Source: Strigamia acuminata
Lineage: Eukaryota > Arthropoda > Chilopoda > Geophilomorpha > Linotaeniidae
Direction: 5' to 3'
DNA length: 64,000 bases
NCBI GenBank assembly: GCA_949358305.1
Contig: OX442315.1
Location: 3,038,001 to 3,102,000, forward strand
The notes under the pieces are model-generated. The model saw only the letters and a list, made by a program, of their open reading frames with translations. It ran no database searches and was not told where the DNA came from. Below, one piece after another: positions 53,169 through 62,741 of the stretch (its first letter is position 1; each line of letters starts with the position of its first letter). The position numbers and the translations under genes are program-made.

Positions 53169-55420
53169 GCACTAGAATCAGTCGAATCGTTAGATTCAGG
53201 TTTAGCCAATTGTTTGACTATCTCAGCTAATTGATTAGTGAGCGTCGACTGCAGTTTATTCTCAAAATTATTAAATTTGGAATCAAGTTTCACATCTAGT
53301 GTCGCATCCAACACTTCTTGGGTTACCCAATTAGGTTTACGCTTAGCAGAGGGATCCAAAGTTGGATTATCTGGGGTATTTCGCTTCTGAATGTCTTCAG
53401 ACTTAAAATTCGAACGGGGTTTTAAATCTGGACACTCTCGTCGGAAATGTCCGGGTTTCTTACAATTAAAGCAAACCATTTGTCCCCTCCTGTTGGGGTC
53501 TACTACACCATTTACTGCGTAAATTAGTTCACATTCTTCGGGTAACTCATCTGTACAGAAATTAATCTGTTCATCTGATTCCAAAGTCAGGGACTTGGCG
53601 TTATTTTTAGGTTGCGAACGAGTGTCCGGTTTCCTAGGTGGGAAAACGACTGGATCGTTTACTCTCACCCCATTGGCTGTACGGCTGTACAGTCCTTTCT
53701 TCTTTGTAATAGCATTATAAATGTCTATGAAGGGAAGTTCATCTAAACCTTGCGTGTGCAAGAGAAGATCGTTGGCGGGAGTAATGCTTCCCAAGAATAT
53801 ACTCGCAGCTCCCTGAGAGTTAAGGTTATCTTGTAATAACCAAAGTTGGTAAAACTTATGTGTATAATCATACAAGTTTTCTGATTCGAGCTGTCTCAAC
53901 TTTGTTAATTGGGTTGTTCGTTCCAAGCATGTGGCAACAAACCTTCCTCTAAACGCTTTTTCAAACGTGTCCCAATTATGAAAGTCGTCTCGTCTCTCTT
54001 GAAACCAACTATATGCGAGGTCGGTTAAGTAACCAGCCACGCCTTTTACTAACATTTCATCGAGTGAAATATTTCGTAGAAACGCAACGTTTCGAATTAT
54101 ACTGAGGAAGCGCTCGCTTTCTTCAGTTTTACCCGAAAATACAGGTATATCAGGGGGTTTCAAACTTATAGTTTGGGGTGTTGCAGGGGTGGAATTCTTT
54201 CCTACTTGGGCTAGTTTATGCATATTTAATGCAATAGTAGCTAAGTCGTCTGCTGACATCCCAAAACTACTTGTTGGTCGCGAATTATTATTCGTCAAAC
54301 CATTGTTAGAATGACTCGAATTGTTTTGGCTAGAGCCGTTAAAATTATTGGGGTTGAAATTATTCGACCCTCCTTGATTGCCAAAATTCGAATGATTATT
54401 CGATCCACGGGGATTTTGTCTTCTTTGGTTACCAAAGTTGGAATGATTATTTGCTCCACCTTGATTTCCAAAGTTCGAATGATTATTCGAATTTCCCTGA
54501 TAACCTTGATTCGAAAAATTATTCGACTGGTTCTGATTGCCAGGTTGTGAATAATTATTCCACTGGTCTTGATTACCGAAACTTGAACAGTTATTCGGGT
54601 TATTTAAGTTATTTAAGTTCGGCTGAACTGGATAACTTCCTTGCGATATAGGCAATTGGTTTGGAATATTATTATTTCCAGAAAAAGGATTCAAACGATT
54701 GTTTGGATCGACTATTCCTCTTAGCTGCGCGCTTAGATCATTATTTAATCCATGCGTGGGTTCAGCAGCAAGATTCGGACAACTGTTGGCTCCATTCGGA
54801 AAACCAGGATTCGGGTTTTTATTATTATTAAGACCCATAAATCTTCTTTTATGAGAAGCAACAAATTGATTATTCATTCGCCGATAAAACGCTTGTTCAA
54901 AACTGCCGGGTGTAGGATCCCGTTGATCCCAACGAGATTTCCGGTTGGTCGTCGGAGGTCCTGTCGTCTTCTGACGATACCGAGTGATCGGTGTTGTCGT
55001 ATTCAAACCAGGATCTGTCGGTCCTTGATTACGTGGAGTCTGTGATCTAGAACTAGAATGCTCCGACGGATCTCGATGTGTGTTAACAAAATCTAAAACT
55101 TCGGCCATTGTTCCAAATTGAATTGGATTCAAACAATAATCCCGACAAATAAAAAGTCCAGCTGGACCTAAATGTGATCCATCTTGTGGACGATTCATTT
55201 CCTCCTCGGGGGTAAGATCAGTTACTTCTTCAACTGGATCGATAATGGCGACTGGGTCGGTCGGTTCAATTGAAACATTATTATCGTCCACGTGGTTTTC
55301 CACGACATTCACTGTTTCCATTTCATCTGGAACGGGTACAAATCCGGCTAAATTAATTCCACCGGTCAAACACGTTCTTTCCTTACCACGGGTATTCATC
55401 GAATGCTGGTTACTAGTCAT
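53159..55420 (-). CDS. gag: Gag of copy B
   Basis: 753 codons from ATG 55418-55420. Same layout as A: acidic N-terminal part, long Asn-rich repeats (NNHSNFGNQGG units), gag/capsid domain beginning PPDIPVFSGK, zinc knuckle CFNCKKPGHFRREC, C-terminal heptad-like region (LDATLDVKLDSKFNNFENKL) that may be coiled. Ends at the frameshift stop. Confidence 0.93.
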   Translation of the reverse strand: MTSNQHSMNTRGKERTCLTGGINLAGFVPVPDEMETVNVVENHVDDNNVSIEPTDPVAIIDPVEEVTDLTPEEEMNRPQDGSHLGPAGLFICRDYCLNPIQFGTMAEVLDFVNTHRDPSEHSSSRSQTPRNQGPTDPGLNTTTPITRYRQKTTGPPTTNRKSRWDQRDPTPGSFEQAFYRRMNNQFVASHKRRFMGLNNNKNPNPGFPNGANSCPNLAAEPTHGLNNDLSAQLRGIVDPNNRLNPFSGNNNIPNQLPISQGSYPVQPNLNNLNNPNNCSSFGNQDQWNNYSQPGNQNQSNNFSNQGYQGNSNNHSNFGNQGGANNHSNFGNQRRQNPRGSNNHSNFGNQGGSNNFNPNNFNGSSQNNSSHSNNGLTNNNSRPTSSFGMSADDLATIALNMHKLAQVGKNSTPATPQTISLKPPDIPVFSGKTEESERFLSIIRNVAFLRNISLDEMLVKGVAGYLTDLAYSWFQERRDDFHNWDTFEKAFRGRFVATCLERTTQLTKLRQLESENLYDYTHKFYQLWLLQDNLNSQGAASIFLGSITPANDLLLHTQGLDELPFIDIYNAITKKKGLYSRTANGVRVNDPVVFPPRKPDTRSQPKNNAKSLTLESDEQINFCTDELPEECELIYAVNGVVDPNRRGQMVCFNCKKPGHFRRECPDLKPRSNFKSEDIQKRNTPDNPTLDPSAKRKPNWVTQEVLDATLDVKLDSKFNNFENKLQSTLTNQLAEIVKQLAKPESNDSTDSSAKN

Positions 55421-56522
55421 CTTTTAATCGAAATCAAGATTCCAAAAAATTCACAAATAAACGAAGAAGTTACAAGCGATCTGGAAGGTTGCAAACGAAG
55501 CAATGGTTTCACTGGGTCGTTCTGGGTTTCAAGTACCTCTGTAAACCTTTCTGATTGGTCGAACTTCAAACGTTAGTCTCACGAGATTTTAATCTTGTCT
55601 GTGATTGATGGATTTCACCTTTTTCGCGGACCCATGATCTAGTCAGATTTCTGAATTATGACGTAGTCAAAAAAATAAAAATGGACGATCATCCAAATTC
55701 ACCGAAAAAGTATTACTTATTTCCATAATAAAATCTTATTTATAACCAATTTGAATTTCGCTGAAATTTTGTATAACAAGAGCGCGTGAAATCTATCGAC
55801 TACTACGGCTTTGCTGCAAAGCATTGGTTGCTAGGCAACACAACAAACGAGAATTTCTTCGCCAACATTGGAATGAATTTTTCACTCGTAGATATTTGAT
55901 TTCAAAGTTTTGAAATCCTAATTTTGACCGAACATTTTAATGTAGAATTAAGTATGTAAATAAAATAGCTCTTTGAAATAAAATATAAATTTTAATTCCT
56001 TCGAAAATGTCAATTTCCTTGTATTTTATTCACGCGAATAAAGTTAGGTTTAACTTGAAATCTCAAGTATTTATACAGTTATAAAAATAAACAAACTACA
56101 AATACTTGTCGGAATTCAGTTAGAATTCCCGATAAAACTTGTGGAACTTTTCGCATTAGGCCCAACCACGTGGTTTCTCGAATCGACGACGGCGAATCGA
56201 CGTATCACGGGCGGACGTAACAACGACAAGTTCGGGCAAGATTTTCCAATTCTCGTGGTCGGATCATTAGGCCTGACCACGCGGTGGGAAATTATTAGTT
56301 TGTTTAAAACATACAATTTCTTCGGCGGAAAATCGGAAATGCAAATGAATTACATTTATTATCTTGCAAAGCACTTTAAAACGGAATAAATAAATTAGAC
56401 ACAAATATAAATTTCGTTCGAAACTTATTTTACACACAAAAATCACCGTAAAAGTTACACTTATTCGAATTCACGATAGACACACAAAACTTCAAATATT
56501 TTATTTAAAATTTGGACAGCCT
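55421..56522 (-). other. Leader between primer site and gag, copy B
   Basis: 1.1 kb, no conserved ORF. Perfect palindrome GTTGCTAGGCAAC at 55827-55839, at the position corresponding to copy A. Confidence 0.6.
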
Positions 56523-56540
56523 ATCTCGGTAGAACCTCCA
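56523..56540 (-). promoter_or_regulatory. Primer binding site, tRNA-Gln, copy B
   Basis: Coding-sense TGGAGGTTCTACCGAGAT, two bases from the LTR end and identical to copy A; it fits the 3' end of tRNA-Gln. Confidence 0.8.
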
Positions 56541-56542
56541 CT

Positions 56543-58101
56543 TGTGACGATTCTACTTTTGGCTGAATAATTAGCCATTACAAGAGATAAATCGGTTTAG
56601 ACAAGACATTTCTACAACTAGAAATAACCTAACCGAGATAAGCTACGGAAGTCTGTACAACGTGAATATGTGATCAAATATAACAACTTACGATTTTGTG
56701 TGATATAATTTACATGTTTATTAACATTACAACTGGAGTTGGGGTTCTGGGTAAGTGTAACGGCGGCTACACTGGTTGAGGTTCCGGGCGATGCTGTTCG
56801 AGTGGTGCGGCTGACTTTGCGGCATCGTCACAGTTAGCGCTACGGAGACGTATTCGGTCCCGCAGCTCGGATATCTATTAATACGAAGAATCCTTCGTAT
56901 TTGGTCGGGAATATTCATTAGAATATTCCGTATTCAAATCATCAAAACATTATTAGTGTAATATAACAAATGAATTGTTATATTGTTATTCTATGGGCGG
57001 GGACAGTCACGACAGTCGAGGGGACCATCGCGGGAGTTGTTGAAGCTCCATCCGCCAGCATGCCTTACGACGACAAGATCTCGTGATCAGGCGCCGGGTA
57101 TTTGTTTTCTGCGACGAGTCGCTTTCAGTGGTACCAACCACTGGGTAAACAGTTCCTGGGGGACTACCAGATCGGCATTACCAATACCCGAGTGTTTGTT
57201 TAGCGCAAGGTATGAATGCAATTGCTCACGGGCCACCAACCCGGTGCGTCGCCTGTGAATAAGGCTTTTACCGACCTCGGACAAGTCTTGCCCACTTAAC
57301 GGAAGGGCCAATGCACTGCATCGGAACCCTGGGAAAACAGTTTGCCCGTATTTGTTTGACGGGTTTGACTTCCCGTATATGTGCTCTGGCAGAGCATCTG
57401 ACCTATGATCGGAGAATCGCGCAGATAGATGCGACTATCACCGATCATATAATTTGATATTTGTTTAACAGGTTAATCAATCCCGTGCATGAGCGATATA
57501 CTACGCCACCGTATGAAATCCTACTGTCCCTTAGAACAGCCGGCTAACACTACGGGGCCATTTCATGTGTGAAACATGTCTACAAGGTTAGCCTTCCCAG
57601 ATGGGCCCTACAACAAGCAATAACACGATAGTAATAATACATATCCATTGAGAGCTGAGGAGGCCCGATGTGTCGTGAGAGAAAGTGAGATCATACGATA
57701 ACAACAATGCAATACAACAATATTCATTCAAGCCAAGGGGGGAGCTCGTGAGAACCAGAGCTTATATGGTTCTAGAGAACAATCAGATTGGCGACAGCCA
57801 ATCAGGTGTCTGAATCGATGGATTCGTGGATCACTAGTCCGGACCTAATATTGAACTGGGTCCCGAAGAGTCCGATTGGTCATCTTCAACAGGTAAGTAA
57901 AACCGGATATTGATTCGATAGAATCAATATCTCAAGTAAATAATACTTAGCTTAGTCCAATAAAATACTGTATATTTTATTCGCAACGTTATATTAATTC
58001 TTTAATATAACTCGCAACTTTATCGAGTTTAAACTGCGCGCGTTAGACAAACAGCGCCATCTAGTGTGAACATTGGATAATACGGTTTTATAACCGTCAC
58101 A
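56543..58101 (-). repeat. 5' LTR of copy B
   Basis: 1559 bp, paired with 44128-45686. Promoter TATA in coding sense CATATAAG, polyA signal about 175 bp before the LTR end, giving a long R as in copy A. Confidence 0.95.
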
Positions 58102-58105
58102 GGCT

Positions 58106-58509
58106 TCGAAAAGATCGAGTTCGCGAGTGTTTGCTTCGGTATGGGCGCCGCTGTGGTTGGTCAGAAAACCTGGAAGAAGTTTTGTTTGGGCCCGCAGTTG
58201 TTCGGAGCTTGTGATTCTTTTGGTTCCGAATTTAATTTCTCGCGAGTAATTTTCGGATCTAGTGTTCGGTTCGGTCTGCTTAAACCTGGGTTCGAGGGTT
58301 TTCAAATCACCGATGTTTCCGAATTTCTCGATAATTACGACACGTGTGAAAATAGTTCCAAAATTGAGTGTTTGCGCCGCATTTGTGAGTTGGTAGTTCT
58401 CCTGCCGGCCACGTCGACGAGTCCAGCTGGAATAATCGGTTGTCCAGTATTCATAGACAAGTCTGGTGATGACGTAGCGAAAGAGAATTTTGATGTCAAC
58501 GACAGTTAA
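58106..58509 (+). pseudogene. Unknown host ORF, 3' part, beyond LTR element B
   Basis: Open frame continuing the one begun at 43929; it includes TWKKFCLGPQLFGACDSFG and ends TGA/TAA-terminated at 58509 after VNDS. GC content and codon use match the 5' part. No known domain. Without the 5' part it has no good start except an internal ATG at 58141. Confidence 0.7.
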
Positions 58510-59283
58510 TGTGTGCAGATAGAAAGAAGGTAGAAGAAAATCTCACGGTTGGAATTAAGTAGAAAACTTGATGAAATAACTGTATTCAGAAATATAATAA
58601 TAATAAAAAATATGAAATAAAATAAAATTGTGTGCTTGCTTGTTTGCGATTCTGACCGCCGGAACGTGTAGAAGACGTTCTTACGACCCGCGTGCATCCA
58701 GGACGACGTTTTTGTGCCGCGAATCCGTCCACAAACAACGTGGACTGAGATTTCAAGCTGTGGAATTCAATGAGGAAGAATTCAGTGCCTAAACTGTAAG
58801 TCTATTCCATTTTTGTCAAAGATTAATGTCAGGTTAGGTTTAACGGAACCACGCGGATCTGGATCCAAACGAGTCCTATTTTATTGTCGAAATAAATCAT
58901 TGTTTAATTTTAACAAATGCATTCTTCCTCATTTCTCAAATTGCCTAGGACATTTTATTTAAACAATTTATTAATGTGTTTAGTAGAATTTGTTTACTCA
59001 TGTTCTTGCCAAACCACAAGGACTCAAATCTATCAAAAACGTCGTGAAATTACACATACAAGTATTTGTAAAAGAGATCCATTTTTGGACAAATCGGGTG
59101 CAAGATTATTTATGTCATACATTTTAAAAACATGTTAATAAATACAATAGTGACAAAAATTATATACAGGTTGTGGTGATCCTGAAGATCACAAAGTGTT
59201 TTTAATGTAAAGAAATATAAATAAAGTGTTCTAATTATTCATGACATTACTTAATAGATTATTTACAATGGAACTAGCTAAAC
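58510..59283. other. Spacer
   Basis: AT-rich. AATAAAAT near 58617 may be the polyA signal of the interrupted host ORF. A 73-codon ORF (58917-59138) with several Cys has no recognised domain. Confidence 0.4.
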
Positions 59284-60962
59284 TACAGCTCCCGGACAAA
59301 AGTCCTGCAACAGAGCAATTTTTTCACTTACTTTGCACTTTGATGGCATCTAGCATAAAAACCATGACAGCTAGAGCAATAACGCTTTAAAAATTGAAAA
59401 GCCCTTTCTTTTTAGACTAGAATTGTTTTATAACATCAGCTGAAAACATCTTTATTCAGTACGAAATAAACAAAAATAAAAATTACACTAGAGACAAAAG
59501 TCTTGCAACACAACAAAATTGGTACAAAAGTCCTGCAACTTTCTTCTCAGTACTTCGTGGCTCCACCTCTAGCTTTCAAAACTGCTGTAATCCTTCTAGG
59601 GATGGATACTATTAAGTCATCACATTCTTTTGGGGTAATGTGATTCCAGATCTGATTCACAGTTTCTTCTAACTCGGTTAAGGTCATCGGTCCTACTTCT
59701 TGTAGTCGCTTTTTTACTTTAGCCCAAATATTTTCTATAGGATTAAGGTCCGGTGAGTTTCCTGGCCAGTCCAACACATCAATTCCCATACTTTCGAAGT
59801 AGAATGTAGTCTTCTTCGCCCTATGAGCAGGTGCACCATCTTGTTGGTAGATGTAACTGCCCTCCGGAAAATAGTGTTTGGCGGTTGGAATGAGGCAATT
59901 ATCCAAAACATTGATGTAAACCTCTGCATTAATGCTTTGTTTCACAGTTTCTAAGCTACCAAGTCCGTTTGCTGTCATGGTTCCATAAACCATTATCCCA
60001 GGTGCAAATTTGACAGTCTTTGAAATGCAATGGGGATGGAATTCTTCTCCTTTTTTTCTTAAAACTGTAGTTTTCCCATCTTTAAACAAACAAAATCGCG
60101 ACTCATCGCTGAAGATAACTTGTCTCCACTGTTCAACAGTCCAATCTTTATGTTTATGGCACCATAAAACACGTTTTTTTTGCATTGCACGTGTGAGAAG
60201 TGGTTTCTTCTTTGCAACTCGAAATCCATATCCCATTTCCTGGAGTCTGCGCCTTGTTAATTTTTCAGATACAGGCTTTTTGATTATATCAATCCATTTA
60301 GCCGTTATTTTTCTGGCAGAATCTTTCTTGGATTTCTTCACAAGACTTCTGAGGATGTTGTCTTCTGTCTTTTTTGTATGGCGTGGACGACCTGACCTTG
60401 ATCTCACATTGCATTTTCCGGTTTCTTCTTGTGTTCTGATAATTCTGCCAACAGTGGAACGATGAATTCCTATTTGAGTTGCAATTTCTGCATTGGAAAT
60501 GCCTTGGGAATGCTTTTTGATTATTAATTTTCTCACTCCTAATTCAATAGGTGTGCATTTTGCAGCCATTGCATAAAAAGCTTATTCCTTACAAAATTAG
60601 TGAATGATAGGGAATCATGTGCAAATATGCAAATTAGTATACGATATATCACATGTATGGTCTATGCCAATTCCATAAATTGAGGGGAAAGAGAGTTTTA
60701 GCAGAAGTTGCAGGACTTTTGTACCAATTTTGTTGTGTTGCAGGACTTTTGTCTCTAGTGTAATTTTTATTTTTGTTTATTTTGTACTGAATAAAGATGT
60801 TTTCAGCTGATGTTATAAAACAATTCTAGTCTAAAAAGATAGGGCTTTTCAATTTTTAAAGTGTTATTGCTCTAGCTGTCATGGTTTTTATGCTAGATGC
60901 CATCAAAGTTTGAAGTAAGTGAAAAAATTGCTCTGTTGCAGGACTTTTGTCCGGGGGTTGTA
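59284..60962. mobile_element. Tc1-type DNA transposon, apparently complete
   Basis: Element 59286-60960 (1675 bp) between TA duplications. Inverted repeats of about 256 bp (59286-59541 and 60705-60960), each with three copies of the motif ACAAAAGTC(C/T)TGCAAC (left at about 59296, 59494 and 59524), an IR/DR layout like that of Sleeping Beauty-type Tc1 elements. One uninterrupted transposase ORF lies between. The two ends begin CAGCTCCCGG and CAACCCCCGG. Confidence 0.95.
59547..60569 (-). CDS. Tc1-type transposase (DD34E)
   Basis: 340 codons from an ATG. N-terminal paired-type helix-turn-helix DNA-binding region (GISNAEIATQIGIHRSTVGRI), then a GRPRHTKK linker, a second HTH, and the DDE domain: D in IFSDESRF, D in QQDGAPAH and E in LNPIEN with exactly 34 residues between the last two, i.e. 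DD34E. No stop, frameshift or missing catalytic residue. It cuts and pastes the element at TA sites. Full family length suggests it could be active. Confidence 0.96.
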   Translation of the reverse strand: MAAKCTPIELGVRKLIIKKHSQGISNAEIATQIGIHRSTVGRIIRTQEETGKCNVRSRSGRPRHTKKTEDNILRSLVKKSKKDSARKITAKWIDIIKKPVSEKLTRRRLQEMGYGFRVAKKKPLLTRAMQKKRVLWCHKHKDWTVEQWRQVIFSDESRFCLFKDGKTTVLRKKGEEFHPHCISKTVKFAPGIMVYGTMTANGLGSLETVKQSINAEVYINVLDNCLIPTAKHYFPEGSYIYQQDGAPAHRAKKTTFYFESMGIDVLDWPGNSPDLNPIENIWAKVKKRLQEVGPMTLTELEETVNQIWNHITPKECDDLIVSIPRRITAVLKARGGATKY

Positions 60963-61602
60963 GTTCCGCCGTTTCTGCGGACTTGATATAATGACGTCAA
61001 CCATTTGCATAATTCCCCAGATTTATGCAAATACGTCACTTCCGGTCACTGGAGATATTTAAACCCGTGTTTTGACCGGAAGCGCCACTTATAGATCCAG
61101 CAGCAACATAGCATCAACACATCACCTTTCAGGCCGAATACCACGGATTGATCGAGAACCGATGCCCGTTGCCCAAGTCATCTATAACGACCAACCACAG
61201 TGTGAAAACCGAGGGTTTTACGCATATTTTTTATATTACTTTTATTTGTAGCAAATTCATTTTTTGTAATCTTCCAATTTTGTATTGTTTATTATTTGCA
61301 TTTATTTTCACTTTAAAAACTCCACCTATTTACTCAGCCATAATTCCTACCTTCTCAACCTATAACTTCACTTTTCAAACTTCCACTTGACCTTTCTTGG
61401 AATCAACTAATTGAGGTCAACTAATTCTGCTCTCCCAATCAGAGAGCTCCATATACCCTTTTCCCCCCCTTATATTCTCTAGTCTGAAAATAAATCACCA
61501 GTGTTCTTTTTTACAACTCAAGAGAAAGTCTCCTATATTTTATTTCCTACATTTACACTTTTCAAACCAAGGACTTTAGCAATTTATAAGTGTGATTTCA
61601 CA
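60963..61602 (+). repeat. 5' LTR of a BEL/Pao element (start uncertain)
   Basis: Precedes a primer site at 61606. Contains TATTTAA near 61056 and AATAAA at 61490. It ends TTTCACA at about 61602. The start could be TGCGG (60976) or TGATAT (60984); the other LTR lies outside the window. The Tc1 element inserted right at, or just outside, its left edge. Confidence 0.55.
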
Positions 61603-61605
61603 TTT

Positions 61606-61620
61606 TGGTGCCGAAACCCG
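61606..61620 (+). promoter_or_regulatory. Primer binding site of the BEL/Pao element, tRNA-Phe
   Basis: TGGTGCCGAAACCCG is the complement of a tRNA ending CGGGTTTCGGCACCA, as in animal tRNA-Phe (acceptor GCCGAAA). Confidence 0.7.
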
Positions 61621-61689
61621 AGAGACTTTCAAACTTACACTGAATCTACATCTACATCTACATCTAAGACCATCTAAAAACTATCGAAA

Positions 61690-62166
61690 ATGGTGAGAAA
61701 TTATGATTTTAAGAAGAAATCCTTTGCGGCGGCCATTGCAGTAACAGAAACGTTTATCAACACGGCGACCACCGCGCTGACCAGCAACGCGGCCATTTTG
61801 AAGGACACTTTGGAGATATGGGTCGACCAGATAAACTCCAAACAAAATCGTGCAGCAAAGGCGTTCGAGGTAGCCTTGGAAAGCTCAAAAACGGACGCAG
61901 ATGTTAGCTCGCTCACCGAGGAAATGGACACTTTGGACGATCGAGTGCTAGTGTTGAAAGCTGCGATAAAAAGGTATTCAAATCAATTATACCCAATTGT
62001 TATTTTGCCGCCAGTTGTAAACAATGCACCCGCGACGAACGGCGCCGCCAAATTCAAGAGAAAGGCGCCGCCAAATTCAAGAGAAAGGCACTCGAGATTC
62101 CAAAATTTGATGGCAAACAACTGGAAATTTGGAGCAGCTTCTGGAAAACGTTTTGTTTGCAAGTGA
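61690..62166 (+). pseudogene. gag: BEL/Pao gag, first part, frameshifted
   Basis: ATG at 61690. The N-terminal helical region (LEIWVDQINSKQNRAAKAF) is followed by a Pro/Ala linker. A 23-bp tandem duplication (62041-62063 and 62064-62086) shifts the frame, so the reading runs off into a false tail ending at 62166. Confidence 0.8.
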
Positions 62167-62705
62167 ACGACGACGCCGACCTTGATGATATGCATAAATT
62201 CCTTCATCTGCAAGCGCAACTGACAGACGAGGCGTTGGAGGACATAAAAAGATTGGAATTCACCGACGCGAATTTCCTGATTGCAACAGAACGACTAAAG
62301 AAAAAATATGGCGACCCGGTAGTATTAGAAAACAGATATTTGAACAATTTACATTGCTTGCCACAAGTTCGTGACGAGAGTGACAGTGAAGGGCTGCAGC
62401 GTTTACATCGTCATGTTGAAATAAACATCGAAAATCTGGACAACATGGGGGTAAAATTAATTGAAATACAAAAGACATTATTTCCAGTGCTGGCATCGAC
62501 ACTCCCCCGCAGTCTAATTCGAGAATATGACCGAGAAAACGATGGCGAGCGATCTGTTACAAAGCTGATGGTGTGGCTACAAAATTTCATAGCCAAGGAA
62601 GCAAAATACGACATGATGCGAAAGAAATCAGACGTCCCTCAAACCAAATTTCAACCTCAACAAACTAAACACCCAAATAAAGAGGAGAAAAAGAAATGGG
62701 ATTGA
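62087..62705 (+). pseudogene. gag: BEL/Pao gag, second part (DUF1759-type)
   Basis: After the duplication the correct frame holds the BEL/Pao gag-like domain (starts LEIPKFDGKQLEIW, later FLHLQAQLTDEALEDI), as in DUF1759 proteins. It ends at an in-frame TGA (62703-62705); the frame then continues open as pol. The TGA is either a nonsense mutation or a read-through site. Confidence 0.8.
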
Positions 62706-62741
62706 AGAGACAAAAAACACCATCCAAGTTCCGCATCAACC

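Larger units (their letters stand above)
44128..58101 (-). mobile_element. Ty3/gypsy-class LTR retrotransposon, copy B (apparently intact)
   Basis: 13,974 bp, minus strand. LTRs 44128-45686 and 56543-58101 are each 1559 bp and differ at one site by eye (GGATAAG versus GGGTAAG). Target duplication GGCT (44124-44127, 58102-58105). Same architecture as copy A, with gag, pol and ORF3 all open. It is a related but distinct subfamily: LTRs are about 190 bp shorter and proteins are clearly diverged from A. All features point to a very recent insertion. Confidence 0.95.

Noticed and set aside
58917-59138. 73-codon ORF with Cys residues
   Set aside because: Too short, no signal peptide or domain match, AT-rich spacer composition.
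60010-60465. 151-codon plus-strand ORF
   Set aside because: Antisense shadow of the Tc1 transposase.
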